Shown one piece after another: positions 26,343 through 34,684 of a DNA stretch of 64,000 bases. Location: positions 930,001 to 994,000 of the forward strand of contig NZ_LT796768.1 of the NCBI RefSeq assembly GCF_900167475.1. The letters are read 5' to 3'. Position numbers and translations under genes: made by a program. Origin of the DNA: Aeromicrobium choanae (GTDB taxonomy: Bacteria; Actinomycetota; Actinomycetes; Propionibacteriales; Nocardioidaceae). The notes under the pieces were generated by a model, which saw only the letters and a list, made by a program, of their open reading frames with translations, searched no databases and was not told where the DNA came from. Every line of letters starts with the position of its first letter. The first letter of the stretch is position 1.

Positions 26343-26461
26343 GCGCGAAAAGATGCTCGACGGGATCACCGACGAGATACTCGCGTGGCAGACCGAGCGC
26401 TTCCCGAACTGGAGATGGATCACGCAGGCCACATTCTTGCTACGTCCATCCACCGAGCAGG
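26343..26461 (+). pseudogene. decayed ligase 3' fragment
   Basis: A stretch similar to codons 420-450 of the ligase gene. At 26362-26404 it reads nearly the same as 24396-24438 (both contain CTCGCGTGGCAGACCGAGCG). It then diverges with small indels while keeping the CGAGCAGG end. Translated, it gives GITDEILAWQTERF against GMTDAMLAWQTERF in the intact gene. It has no open reading frame of its own. It lies between the ATPase gene and the Abi-alpha gene and probably marks a past insertion at the ligase 3' end. Confidence 0.7.
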
Positions 26462-26481
26462 AGACCGGTAGCTGCCGGGGC

Positions 26482-27369
26482 CTACACAGACGGGGGCGGT
26501 TCAACGCCAACCTCGGTGGGCGGTAGCACCGCGAGCCTGAAGCGCGTTCCGAAGTCCGTTGGTTTGAGAAGGCCCTTTTCCACCGCGAGTTCGTAAGATT
26601 CGTCCGCAGACACCTCAAGTCGCGTGAACTCGTCGCGCTCGCGTACGAAGTCATAAGCGTCCTCAGCGACCCGATGCGTTAGGTAGTCCGCTTCGACTAG
26701 TCCCAACCTGACCCAGTTGTCGACGTATATGGGCCAGTCGGCGAGAACAATAGGCTGGCTGGTCTCCGGAGATCGAAGATCAACAACGTGGCGCGTCAAC
26801 GTGTGGAACCCACGCTTTGGTTCATTGAGCTTCATGCGGATCTCGGCCATCGGTTCCCCGGCCCGGTTGGCGAGAAACCGCGGCAACAACGAAGCTTCCT
26901 CGGCAGACAATTGCCGGATCACCGAAGCATATGAGGGGTGTGCGCCCGCGGCGTTCCGGCGGTCAGACGCTGTCGCCAAGAGATTGAGATACATCTCCTT
27001 GAGATCTGGTTCATCGAGAGAGTAAGAGAGCCCTTCCATCGCCTGCGCAGCGACGTTGGGTGCAGGGCTAACGAGCTCTTCGTGAGGTACGGAGGCCATC
27101 TTTTCCGCCATGTCCTCTGCGAAGGCGCCAGACTCGAAGTAATCCCTCCGGTAGCCCGCGAACCAGAAAAGTGGGGCGAGAAGCTTGTTTATGGTCAGCT
27201 GCTTCGCAGCCATCCGATCGCCCATCGCCGCGGCAGCAACCTGAGCACCCGGAGATTGCTTCGCAATCTCCCGAATGACAGCCCTTTCCGCTTCGCTTCC
27301 GTTGAGCGCCTTACCCAACACCTCTACGCCTTTGGTGGCACCGCTCGCGCCGAGCTCTATCCCCGTCAT
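26482..27369 (-). CDS. Abi-alpha (DUF4393) family protein, putative abortive-infection factor
   Basis: A 295-aa protein that I assign to the Abi-alpha/DUF4393 family on its pattern: the early ALNGSEAERAVIREIAKQ, the KQLTINKLLAPLFWFAGYRRDYFESGAFAEDMAEKM-type block (about 55-90), then ELVSPAPNVAAQAMEGLSYS and LKEMYLNLLATASDRR (about 120-140). Some members are reported with phage abortive infection, but most are untested. The GC content is lower than that of the neighbours. It may act with the P-loop ATPase on the same strand upstream of the ligase gene; no direct evidence for that. Confidence 0.72.
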   Translation of the reverse strand: MTGIELGASGATKGVEVLGKALNGSEAERAVIREIAKQSPGAQVAAAAMGDRMAAKQLTINKLLAPLFWFAGYRRDYFESGAFAEDMAEKMASVPHEELVSPAPNVAAQAMEGLSYSLDEPDLKEMYLNLLATASDRRNAAGAHPSYASVIRQLSAEEASLLPRFLANRAGEPMAEIRMKLNEPKRGFHTLTRHVVDLRSPETSQPIVLADWPIYVDNWVRLGLVEADYLTHRVAEDAYDFVRERDEFTRLEVSADESYELAVEKGLLKPTDFGTRFRLAVLPPTEVGVEPPPSV

Positions 27370-27460
27370 CCGCCGACCGTACCGCGCGGTTCGTCGCGAG
27401 GCCGCCGATTCGCGAGGAAGCTCAAAGGGAGGAGCCTTGGGGCCTTCGTCATCGGAGGCA

Positions 27461-27509
27461 TGATCTCGATACGGCGTCTCGCTTCGCTCGCCGCCTACTC
27501 GATCACCGG
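27461..27509. repeat. REP-like extragenic palindrome
   Basis: GATCTCGATACGGCG ... CGCCGCCTACTCGATC forms an imperfect inverted repeat around TCTCGCTTCGCT. The arrangement CTCGATACG...TTCGCTCG...CTACTCGATCACCGG resembles the extragenic repeats scattered in many actinobacterial genomes. It lies between the Abi-alpha gene and the terminator of the receptor gene. Only one copy is seen in this window. Confidence 0.5.
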
Positions 27510-27539
27510 CCCACGAGCCCTTGGGTCACTGCGAACAGA

Positions 27540-27577
27540 CAGCAGCCCCGCCGGGGAGGAATCCGGCGGGGCTGCTG
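27540..27577 (-). terminator. strong hairpin terminator of the first receptor gene
   Basis: AGCAGCCCCGCCGG pairs perfectly with CCGGCGGGGCTGCT around an eight-base loop (GGAGGAAT), 11 bases beyond the receptor stop at 27589. Confidence 0.8.
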
Positions 27578-27588
27578 GCTCGTGGGCG

Positions 27589-29145
27589 TCAGTCCGCGTT
27601 GCGGATGCTGCGCAGGTTCACGACGCGGTAGCCGGCCTGGAAGGTCAGCCCCTTCGTGAAGTAGTTGGCCACCGGGACCATCAGCGGCACGAAGTCCGCA
27701 CGCTCCAGCAGCGCGGCCTCGGCCTCGCCCCAGCGCTGGCAGCGCTCGTCGCCCTCGAGGCTCGACACGCTGTTCTCGATCAGGTCGTCGAAGACCTCGT
27801 TGTCCACGCGGCCCCAGTTCATCGCGCCGCCCTCGCCGAAGACCGAGCTCATCTTGGTCGCCATCGGGTAGGGCGTGCGGATCGCCGTCTGGTACGGGTA
27901 CACGAAGATGTCCCAGCCGGTGCCGTCGCCGTAGATGATGCCCGCTCCCTGCGCGAGGGTGCCGTTCGTGATCTCGACCTTGATGCCCAGCTGGCGCAGG
28001 GCGTCGGCGATGTAGTCAGGGCCGGAGTTCTGCACGTCGTAGCCGAGCAGCTCGATCGTCAGCTCCTTGCCGCCCGGGCCGTAACCGGCCGCGGCGAGCT
28101 CGGCCTTGGCCTTGGCCATGTCGTTCTCCGGCACGAACTTCTCGTTCTCCGGCGTGTAGCAGTTCATGTTGTCGGTGATCACCGTCTCGGCGGGCTCGGC
28201 GACCCCGAACGACGCCGCCTTGGCGTAGCCGGCCGGGTCGAGCGCGTGCGCGACCACGCGGCGGAGGCGCTCGTCCGCGAACGGGCGGCCCTCACGCTCG
28301 TTGAACGACACCGAGTCGGCGCCGAACGCCTTGCCCTGGATGGGCTCGTGCTCGCGCTCGAGGCGCTCGGAGTCCCGGCCCAGGATCGCCGCGATGTCGG
28401 TGGCGCCCGTCTCGAACAGGTTGGCCCGCGTCGAGTCCGCCGTGACCACGCGCATGGTGATCTTCTGCGGGATCTCCTCGTCCTCGGCCAGACCCGGGGA
28501 GTCCCACGCCTCCAGCACGTACTCCTCGCCACGCTTGAGCGAGGTGACCTTGTACGGGCCCGACCCCTGAGGTGCGGTGGCGAGTCCCTCGATGTCCGCC
28601 AGACCCTTCGGGCAGACGATGAACGCGTTCGTCATCGACTCGAGCATGTCCGTGTGGGGCTCGTTGACCTCGATCGTGAGGGTGTCGGCACTGTCGTCAC
28701 CGACGATCGACTTGGCGCCACCGGAGCCGAACAGCCGGCCGCGGAAGGGCGAGCCCGACTCCGGGTCGGCGAGGCGCTCCATGTTCTTGGCGATGTCCGA
28801 CGGCAGCAGGTCGGAGCCGTCGCTGCACTTGAGGTCCGGCCGCAGGGTGAACACGACCTTGGTCGGCGTGACCTCCCACTTGGAGGCCATCGCCGGCGCC
28901 ACCCCTCCGGTCTTGTGGTCCTGGCGGACCGGCGTGTCGTAGACGGCCTCGAACAGCTGCATCGCGCCCTGGTCGGAGGCGGAGATCGCCGGGTCGAAGG
29001 TGTCCACGTCGTTGCGCAGATCCATCACGAGGCTCTCGGGAACCTCCCCCGCCGGGCCCTGCGCTCCCCCGGACTCCCCGCCGCACGCGGCGAGCGTGAG
29101 CGCCGCGATCGTCACCAGTGCCAATGCCTGAACTCGTCTCGACAT
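27589..29145 (-). CDS. ABC transporter substrate-binding lipoprotein, family 5 (paralogue 1)
   Basis: A 518-aa extracytoplasmic receptor. Signal peptide and lipobox LAAC (Cys near residue 21). The mature protein shows VMDLRNDVDTFDP, FTLRPDLKCSDGSDL, GSGPYKVTSLKRG and LGYDVQNSGPDY, which it shares almost word for word with the two receptors at 40509-42086 and 42251-43846. There are no permease or ATPase genes beside it, so it probably feeds the transporter core at 46542-50113. It has its own promoter with operator 29245-29258 and its own terminator. Confidence 0.92.
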   Translation of the reverse strand: MSRRVQALALVTIAALTLAACGGESGGAQGPAGEVPESLVMDLRNDVDTFDPAISASDQGAMQLFEAVYDTPVRQDHKTGGVAPAMASKWEVTPTKVVFTLRPDLKCSDGSDLLPSDIAKNMERLADPESGSPFRGRLFGSGGAKSIVGDDSADTLTIEVNEPHTDMLESMTNAFIVCPKGLADIEGLATAPQGSGPYKVTSLKRGEEYVLEAWDSPGLAEDEEIPQKITMRVVTADSTRANLFETGATDIAAILGRDSERLEREHEPIQGKAFGADSVSFNEREGRPFADERLRRVVAHALDPAGYAKAASFGVAEPAETVITDNMNCYTPENEKFVPENDMAKAKAELAAAGYGPGGKELTIELLGYDVQNSGPDYIADALRQLGIKVEITNGTLAQGAGIIYGDGTGWDIFVYPYQTAIRTPYPMATKMSSVFGEGGAMNWGRVDNEVFDDLIENSVSSLEGDERCQRWGEAEAALLERADFVPLMVPVANYFTKGLTFQAGYRVVNLRSIRNAD

Positions 29146-29226
29146 GACCAGCCTTTCCCTCCGATGGACATGTGATCGTCCTCACATGTTCCGCCCATCC
29201 TGATGGGGTCGACCGGCAAAGTCAAT

Positions 29227-29244
29227 GTTGAACTCATGTTTAAC
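29227..29244. promoter_or_regulatory. imperfect inverted repeat GTTGAACTCATGTTTAAC
   Basis: Inverted repeat GTT-AAC ... GTT-AAC immediately next to the 14-bp TGAAN-N4-NTTCA site. It may be an additional half-site pair for the same regulator, but it does not match the main consensus. Confidence 0.35.
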
Positions 29245-29258
29245 TGAAATTGGTTTCA
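29245..29258. promoter_or_regulatory. operator TGAAATTGGTTTCA (site 1 of the regulon)
   Basis: Palindrome TGAAA-N4-TTTCA, 100 bp upstream of the receptor start. The flanks (AGTTGAAACC..., read in reverse) match those of site 50231-50244 closely. Probable TetR binding site. Confidence 0.75.
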
Positions 29259-29268
29259 ACTCATGCGA

Positions 29269-29298
29269 AAGGGCCGCGCGGATCACCGCGCGGCCCTT
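29269..29298 (-). terminator. hairpin terminator of the dehydrogenase/SDR operon
   Basis: AAGGGCCGCGCGG pairs with CCGCGCGGCCCTT around a four-base loop, 14 bases beyond the SDR stop at 29312. Confidence 0.8.
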
Positions 29299-29311
29299 CC
29301 GTGAACGTCTT

Positions 29312-30082
29312 TCAGCGAGCGTGCGTGACGCCACCGTCGACCGTGATGGTCGAGCCCACGACGTAGTCGCCCGACCGTGCCGCGAGGTAGATCGCGGCGG
29401 CGGCCATGTCCTCGGACGTGCCGATGCGGCCCGACGGGATCGAGGACTTGATCTCCTCGGCGTGGTCGCGGGCATCCTTGTTCATGTTCGAGGCGAACGC
29501 CCCCGGCGCGATGCCGCTGACGGCGATGTCGTCCTCGATCAGGCGGATCGCCATGCGGCGCGTCAGCTGGATGACGCCGGCCTTGCTGGCGTGGTACGAG
29601 TACGTCTCCTGAGGGTTCAGGCTGATGCCGTCGATCGAGGCGATGTTGATGACCTTGGCGAGGTGGTCGCCCGTCGCGGCGACCAGGTCCGACTTCAGCG
29701 CCTGCGTCAGGAAGAACAGCGACTTCACGTTGAGGTCCATCACCTTGTCCCAGCCGGACTCGGGGAACTCGTCGAACGGCGCGCCCCAGGCGGCACCGGC
29801 GTTGTTGACCAGGATGTCCAGGCTCGACTCGTGCTCGCGGTAGCGCGCGACGAGGTCGTTGATGCCCTCCAGCGTCGAGACGTCGGCCGGCAGCGACACG
29901 CACGTCCCGAACTCCGAGAGCTCGGCGGCGGTCGCGTCGCACGCCTCGGCCTTGCGGGCCGAGATGTAGACCCGCGCGCCCTGCTTGAGGTAGCCCTCGG
30001 CGATCATCCGGCCGATCCCGCGGGACCCTCCGGTGATGAGAGCGGTGCGGCCTTCGAGCGAGAAAAGTGACGTAGTGTCCAT
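29312..30082 (-). CDS. SDR family oxidoreductase
   Basis: A 256-aa short-chain dehydrogenase/reductase. The nucleotide-binding motif is TGGSRGIGRMIA (about 18-29), the NNAGAAWG motif follows and the catalytic pair is YSYHASKAG. It resembles RhlG-type 3-oxoacyl reductases by eye. In this setting it probably oxidises a 3-hydroxyacyl or other secondary alcohol, NAD(P)-dependent. ATG 30082 is preceded by GGAGG at a good distance. It is the last gene of the operon 33641-29312 and is followed by a terminator. Confidence 0.85.
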   Translation of the reverse strand: MDTTSLFSLEGRTALITGGSRGIGRMIAEGYLKQGARVYISARKAEACDATAAELSEFGTCVSLPADVSTLEGINDLVARYREHESSLDILVNNAGAAWGAPFDEFPESGWDKVMDLNVKSLFFLTQALKSDLVAATGDHLAKVINIASIDGISLNPQETYSYHASKAGVIQLTRRMAIRLIEDDIAVSGIAPGAFASNMNKDARDHAEEIKSSIPSGRIGTSEDMAAAAIYLAARSGDYVVGSTITVDGGVTHAR

Positions 30083-30120
30083 GTGGATCCTCCAGGTGGA
30101 TGGTGAGGTGGGTCGGGGGG

Positions 30121-31182
30121 TCAGGACTGCGGCAGGTCGACGAGGCCGGCCAGGTCGGAACGGTGCGCCGCGGGCGTGCCGAGCGCGAGCTGGTCGGACT
30201 TGGCCCGCTTCAGGTACAGGTGGATCGCATGCTCCCACGTCATGCCGATGCCGCCGTGGAGCTGCAGCGCCTCCTCGGCCGCGTGCAGCGCGACGTCGGA
30301 GCAGTACGACTGGGCCACGGCCTGCGCGACCGGGGCGTCCGGATCGCTCGTGGCGAGCGTGTCGGCCGCGTACCGCGCGGCAGCCTGCGCCTGCGTGACC
30401 TCGAGGTACAGGTCGGCGAGTCGGTGCTTGATCGCCTGGAACGAGCCGATCGGCCGGGCGAACTGGACGCGCGTCTTCGCGTACTCCACGGTGGTCTCCA
30501 AGCACCACTGGGCCAGGCCCAGCTGCTCGGAGGCCAGCAGCGCGGCGCCCGCGGCCAGGGCCGCGTCGATCGCGGCGATCGCGGCGTCGCCCTCGGCGAG
30601 CACCGTTCCCTCGCCCGTCGGGGTGACGGACGCCAGGGGCCGGCTCATGTCGAGCGACGTGATCGGCGTGACGTCGGCGGTCTCGTGCAGCACGAGCCGC
30701 ACGGTGCCGCCCTCGGAGGTGGGCACGAGGAAGAGGTCGGCGCCGATCGCACCCGCGACCGGAGCGGTCGGGCCCTCCCCCGCCGACCAGGCGCCGGCAC
30801 GAGCCGACCACGGCAGGACGAGGACGATCCGGCGGTCACCCGAGGCCACCAGCGGGAGGACGTCCTCGGCCTCGACGGCCAGCAGGGCGGTGGTCGCGAT
30901 GACCGCGCTCTCCAGGAACGGGACGGGTGCCACGGTGCGGCCCAACTCCTCGAGCACCACGGAGGCCTCGCGTGCGCTCGCGCCCGCGCCGCCCCACTGC
31001 TCGGGGACCAGCAGGCCGGCCAGCCCGAGGTCGCCCGCGAGGGCGGACCAGGCGGCGGAGACGTCGGTGTCCGGGGCGTCGTAGAGCGCCGCCACGGTCG
31101 CAGGATCGACGGTGCGCCTCAGCGCACCGCGCACGCTCGAGCGCAGCGACTCCTCGACGTCGGAATACAACAACTCGCTCAT
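30121..31182 (-). CDS. acyl-CoA dehydrogenase family protein, possibly the non-catalytic subunit of a heteromer
   Basis: A 353-aa protein of the acyl-CoA dehydrogenase fold: N-terminal LGLAGLLVPEQWGGAGAS, the middle domain, and a C-terminal FAD/helical domain (RVQFARPIGSFQAIKHRLADLYLEV; LQLHGGIGMTWEHAIHLYLKRAK). The usual EGT-type catalytic glutamate region near the C-terminus is absent: LKRAKSDQLALGTP is found instead. It is shorter than its neighbour at 31262-32431. Such pairs form alpha2beta2 dehydrogenases in mycobacteria, with one active subunit. ATG 31182. Confidence 0.82.
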   Translation of the reverse strand: MSELLYSDVEESLRSSVRGALRRTVDPATVAALYDAPDTDVSAAWSALAGDLGLAGLLVPEQWGGAGASAREASVVLEELGRTVAPVPFLESAVIATTALLAVEAEDVLPLVASGDRRIVLVLPWSARAGAWSAGEGPTAPVAGAIGADLFLVPTSEGGTVRLVLHETADVTPITSLDMSRPLASVTPTGEGTVLAEGDAAIAAIDAALAAGAALLASEQLGLAQWCLETTVEYAKTRVQFARPIGSFQAIKHRLADLYLEVTQAQAAARYAADTLATSDPDAPVAQAVAQSYCSDVALHAAEEALQLHGGIGMTWEHAIHLYLKRAKSDQLALGTPAAHRSDLAGLVDLPQS

Positions 31183-31261
31183 CGGGCCACCGCCTCGGAG
31201 AAGCAACGGTAGGACGATGGCCCGACTCGAAGCTCTGATTGGTTCACTCGCTGACGCTCGC

Positions 31262-32431
31262 TCATCGGGGCACCTCGTTGAAGGGGACGCCCTTGTCGGG
31301 GCGGTGGTCGGCGGGCAGGCCCAGCACGCGCTCGGACACGACGTTGCGCATGATCTCGGACGTGCCGCCCTCGATCGAGTTGCCCTTGGCGCGCAGGTAG
31401 CGGAAGCCCGGACCGCGGCCCAGGAAGCTCGCGGACGCGGTGCGCACCATCGTCCAGTCGTCGTACTGCAGTCCCGCGTCGGGATCGAGCTCGAGGGCGA
31501 AGCCGGACACCTGCTGCGCCTGCTTCGCGAACGCGAGCTTCATCGCCGAGCTCTCGGGCCCGGGCTGGCCCACGGCCAGCTGCTGGCGCAGGCGCTCGCC
31601 CGCGAGGCGGGTCACCTCGGTCTCGACCCACCACGACATGAGCCGGTCGTGCTCGGCGGCGGAGCGGACCGACGGGTCGGTACGCCAGCGCTCGGTGACG
31701 ATGCCGATCTGGCCGGCCTCGCGGTCGGCGCCGCTGCCGATCGCCACACGCTCGTTGTTGAGCGTCGTGGTGGCGACGCGCCAGCCCTGGCCCACGTCGC
31801 CGACCCGGTCGGCGTCCGGCACGCGTACGTCATTCAGGAAGACCTCGTTGAACTCGGCCTCACCGGTGATCTGGCGCAGCGGGCGCACGTCGACGCCCGG
31901 ATCGGCCATGTCGACGACGAAGTACGACAGGCCGGCGTGCTTGACCACGGTCGGATCGGTGCGGGCGACGAGGATCGCGCGCTGGGCGTTCTGCGCCCCC
32001 GAGGTCCACACCTTCTGGCCGTTCACGATCCAGGTGTCGCCGTCGAGGACGGCCTTCGTGGCCACGCCCGCGAGGTCGGATCCGGCACCGGGCTCGCTGA
32101 AGAGCTGGCACCAGACCTCCTCGCACGTGAAGAGGGGCCGCAGGTAGCGCTCCTGCTGCTCCGGGGTGCCGAACGCGATGAGCGTCGGCGCCGCCATGCC
32201 CAGGCCGATGCTGTTCAGGCCGAGGTCGGGCGCCGGGGCACCCGCCTCGGCGAGCAGCTGCTCGACCACCTGCTGCTCGTCGCGCGGGCGGTCCAGGCCG
32301 CCGCGGCCCACCGGGAAGTGGACCCACGCCAGCCCGGCGTCGAACCGGGCACCGAGGAACTCCACCGGGTCGACCGTCGCGACGTCGAACCGCTCGAGCA
32401 GTGCCGCCACCTCGGCGCGGACGTCAGTCAC
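31262..32431 (-). CDS. acyl-CoA dehydrogenase (probable catalytic subunit)
   Basis: Flavoprotein of 389 aa that introduces a C-C double bond in an acyl-CoA. Landmarks: [16 protein letters not shown] (about 110-125), [16 protein letters not shown], and the C-terminal [24 protein letters not shown], whose EGGTSE segment carries the catalytic-glutamate pattern of this subgroup. The open frame runs further upstream, but GTG 32431 fits the family start and overlaps the neighbouring gene by eight bases. The smaller dehydrogenase-like gene lies 79 bp downstream and is likely its partner. Confidence 0.87.
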   Translation of the reverse strand: MTDVRAEVAALLERFDVATVDPVEFLGARFDAGLAWVHFPVGRGGLDRPRDEQQVVEQLLAEAGAPAPDLGLNSIGLGMAAPTLIAFGTPEQQERYLRPLFTCEEVWCQLFSEPGAGSDLAGVATKAVLDGDTWIVNGQKVWTSGAQNAQRAILVARTDPTVVKHAGLSYFVVDMADPGVDVRPLRQITGEAEFNEVFLNDVRVPDADRVGDVGQGWRVATTTLNNERVAIGSGADREAGQIGIVTERWRTDPSVRSAAEHDRLMSWWVETEVTRLAGERLRQQLAVGQPGPESSAMKLAFAKQAQQVSGFALELDPDAGLQYDDWTMVRTASASFLGRGPGFRYLRAKGNSIEGGTSEIMRNVVSERVLGLPADHRPDKGVPFNEVPR

Positions 32432-33641
32432 GCGTCCCCGCCTTGCGCAGCTCGTGACGCGCGAGGGCGTTCTTGTGCACCTCGTCCGGCCCGTCGGCGA
32501 AGCGCAGCGTGCGCACCTGGGCGAACCACTCGGCGATCGGGAAGTCCTGGCTGAGGCCACCGCCACCGTGGACCTGGATCGCCTTGTCGACGATCCACTC
32601 CACCGTGCGGGGCGCGGCGATCTTGATGGCCTGGATCTCGGTGTGGGCGCCCTTGTTGCCGACGGTGTCCATGAGCCACGCGGCCTTCAGGGTCAGCAGG
32701 CGGATCTGCTCGATCTTCACGCGCGACTCGGCGATCCAGTCGCGGACGACGCCCTGCTCGCTGAGCGGCTTGCCGAACGCCACGCGGTCGTTGGCTCGCG
32801 CGACCATCAGCTCGAGGCTGCGCTCGGCGATGCCGATGAGGCGCATGCAGTGGTGGATGCGGCCGGGCCCGAGGCGCGCCTGGGCGATCGCGAAGCCCTC
32901 GCCCTCACCGGAGATGAGGTTCGTGACGGGCACCCGCACGTCGGTGAAGATCACCTCGGCGTGGCCGCCGTGGTCGCGGTCGTCGTAGCCGAAGACGCGC
33001 ATGCCGCGCTTGATCTCGATGCCGGGGGTGTCCCGCGGCACGAGGATCTGCGACTGCTGGCGGTGACGCGACGCGTTGGGGTCGGTCTTGCCCATGACGA
33101 TCATGATCTTGGCGTTCGGGTTCATCGCGCCCGAGATGAACCACTTGCGGCCGTTGATGACGTACTCGTCGCCGTCGCGCACGATCGAGGTCTCGATGTT
33201 GGTCGCGTCGGAGCTGGCCACGGCCGGCTCGGTCATCGCGAAGGCGGAGCGGATCTCACCCGCCAGCAAGGGCTCGAGCCACTGCTTCTTCTGATCGTCG
33301 GTGCCGAACATGCTCAGCACCTCCATGTTGCCCGTGTCGGGCGCCGCGCAGTTCGTGGCGGTGGGAGCCAGGTGCAGGCTGCGGCCCATGATCTCGCACA
33401 GCGGCGCGTACTGGAGGTTCGTCAGCCCGGCGCCCTCGGCGCCCGGGTGGAAGAGGTTCCACAGGCCCCGCTTCTTCGCCTCGGCCTTCAGCCCCTCGAT
33501 CACCGGCGGGGGCGACCACACGTCGGGAGCGGCTTCGAGCTGCTCCCAGAACGTCGCCTCGGCGGGGTAGATGAACTCGTCCATGAACGAGGTCAGGCGC
33601 TCGATCAGGTCGTTGGTGGTGGCGTCGTAAGCAAATTCCAC
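32424..33641 (-). CDS. acyl-CoA dehydrogenase, ACAD10/ACAD11-like
   Basis: A 405-aa flavoenzyme of the ACAD10/ACAD11 subgroup: [21 protein letters not shown] (about 46-66), [42 protein letters not shown] and the C-terminal [13 protein letters not shown]. The end of the active-site loop reads FADGPDEVH, with Asp where most dehydrogenases have the Glu of EGT. In this subgroup the kinase partner phosphorylates a 4-hydroxyacyl-CoA and the dehydrogenase then removes the phosphate. A paralogue is at 50329-51564. ATG 33641 has operator 33658-33671 16 bp ahead; first gene of a four-gene operon. Confidence 0.86.
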   Translation of the reverse strand: MEFAYDATTNDLIERLTSFMDEFIYPAEATFWEQLEAAPDVWSPPPVIEGLKAEAKKRGLWNLFHPGAEGAGLTNLQYAPLCEIMGRSLHLAPTATNCAAPDTGNMEVLSMFGTDDQKKQWLEPLLAGEIRSAFAMTEPAVASSDATNIETSIVRDGDEYVINGRKWFISGAMNPNAKIMIVMGKTDPNASRHRQQSQILVPRDTPGIEIKRGMRVFGYDDRDHGGHAEVIFTDVRVPVTNLISGEGEGFAIAQARLGPGRIHHCMRLIGIAERSLELMVARANDRVAFGKPLSEQGVVRDWIAESRVKIEQIRLLTLKAAWLMDTVGNKGAHTEIQAIKIAAPRTVEWIVDKAIQVHGGGGLSQDFPIAEWFAQVRTLRFADGPDEVHKNALARHELRKAGTRD

Positions 33642-33657
33642 GGGGGTCTCCCAAAGG

Positions 33658-33671
33658 TGAATTCAGATTCA
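33658..33671. promoter_or_regulatory. operator TGAATTCAGATTCA (site 2)
   Basis: Palindrome TGAAT-N4-ATTCA, 16 bp upstream of the ATG of the ACAD10/11-like dehydrogenase, so a bound protein would block the promoter or ribosome entry. Confidence 0.75.
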
Positions 33672-33717
33672 ACTCAGGCTAGCGCGTCGCCCCGCCGATG
33701 GCAATGGTCGGTCCGGC

Positions 33718-34401
33718 TCAGGCCGAGGCGCGCACCGGGAACGTCATCCCCAGCGCGTTGAACCACAGCTTCGTCGACGTCTCGACCATCGCGTCCAGGT
33801 CGTAGCCCTCCCCCAGCGCGAAGGAGTAGTAGGCCAGTCGGCTCACCATGCTGGACAGGGCGCGCGAGGTCATCAACGGATCGAGCGCCGGGTCGGCCAG
33901 GCCGGACTCCTGGGCGGACTCCACCCACCGCGCCACCCGGTCGGTGAACAGCGTCGAGCGCTGCACGCGCAGCGCGCGGAAGTCGGGGTTGATCGTGGCG
34001 ACCTGCTCGAGCAGCACCATGAGCTTGGCGTTGCGCCGGTAGGCCTCGAAGTACGCGCGATTGCTGGCCTCGAGGACGGCCGCGATGTTCTGCGGATCCT
34101 CCTCGACACGCGGCAGGCCCGGGTGCAGCATGTCGTCCTGCGCGACCTGCAGGACGGCCGTGAAGATCTCGTCCTTGCTGTCGAAGTAGGTGTAGAAGGT
34201 GCCGATCGACGTGTTCGCCTCGCGCGCGATGTCCGTCAGCCGGGAGTTGATGAACCCGTCGCGCTCGAACACGCGTCGCGCCGCCGACACGAGTGCCTCA
34301 CGGGTCCGCTGACCCCGGGCCGTCACGGGCAACGAGCGCAGGCTGCTCTCGTCGACCAACGACCCGGGGGCATGACCGTCGGGACTACTGGCTCTGCTCA
34401 C
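33718..34401 (-). CDS. TetR/AcrR family regulator 1 of the catabolic regulon
   Basis: A 227-aa regulator. The HTH lies at about residues 29-78: RTREALVSAARRVFERDGF, TDIAREANTSIGTFYTYFDSK. It is the last gene of the thiolase operon: its GTG start overlaps the monooxygenase stop by 17 bp. It is a clear paralogue of the regulator at 38393-39070 (same FYTYFDSK recognition helix). The common palindrome of the regulon precedes the thiolase operon that includes this gene, so autoregulation is likely. The ligand is probably an acyl-CoA (inference). Confidence 0.86.
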   Translation of the reverse strand: MSRASSPDGHAPGSLVDESSLRSLPVTARGQRTREALVSAARRVFERDGFINSRLTDIAREANTSIGTFYTYFDSKDEIFTAVLQVAQDDMLHPGLPRVEEDPQNIAAVLEASNRAYFEAYRRNAKLMVLLEQVATINPDFRALRVQRSTLFTDRVARWVESAQESGLADPALDPLMTSRALSSMVSRLAYYSFALGEGYDLDAMVETSTKLWFNALGMTFPVRASA

Positions 34402-34684
34402 CGACAGGCCTGAGCACCGAGATGACGGGCGGGCCCGCGACGAGATCCTTCAGCACCTCGCCGAAGGCGTTGAACTCGGCCGACGAGCCGTGACGACGCA
34501 GCGCGTCACCGTCGGCGTACTCCTCGAGCAGCACGTAGTCCACCTGGCTGCCGCTCACGCGCTGCAGGTCCCACCGGGTGCAGCCCTCGTCGACCAGCAT
34601 GGCGGGGCGAGCAGCCGCGACGGCCTGCTCGAACTCGGCCGTGCGGTCCTCGCGGACGGTGACGGCGGCGGTCACGTTGATCAT
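34385..34684 (-). CDS. antibiotic-biosynthesis-monooxygenase (ABM) fold protein
   Basis: A 99-aa protein with the ABM ferredoxin-like fold, the putative quinol-monooxygenase group: VTVREDRTAEFEQAV, GCTRWDLQR, YVLLEEYADGDALRRHGSS. Members are small cofactor-free oxygenases or ligand-binding proteins; function here is unknown. It is coupled to its neighbours at both ends (ATGA with the hydratase, 17-bp overlap with the TetR gene). Confidence 0.8.
   Translation of the reverse strand: MINVTAAVTVREDRTAEFEQAVAAARPAMLVDEGCTRWDLQRVSGSQVDYVLLEEYADGDALRRHGSSAEFNAFGEVLKDLVAGPPVISVLRPVGEQSQ

Noticed and set aside
27385-27425. Possible second decayed ligase end beyond the Abi-alpha gene
   Set aside because: The alignment needs several gaps and is not better than chance in GC-rich DNA.
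26938-29175. A 745-codon open frame on the plus strand over the first receptor
   Set aside because: Antisense to the receptor gene and Abi-alpha gene; no motif.
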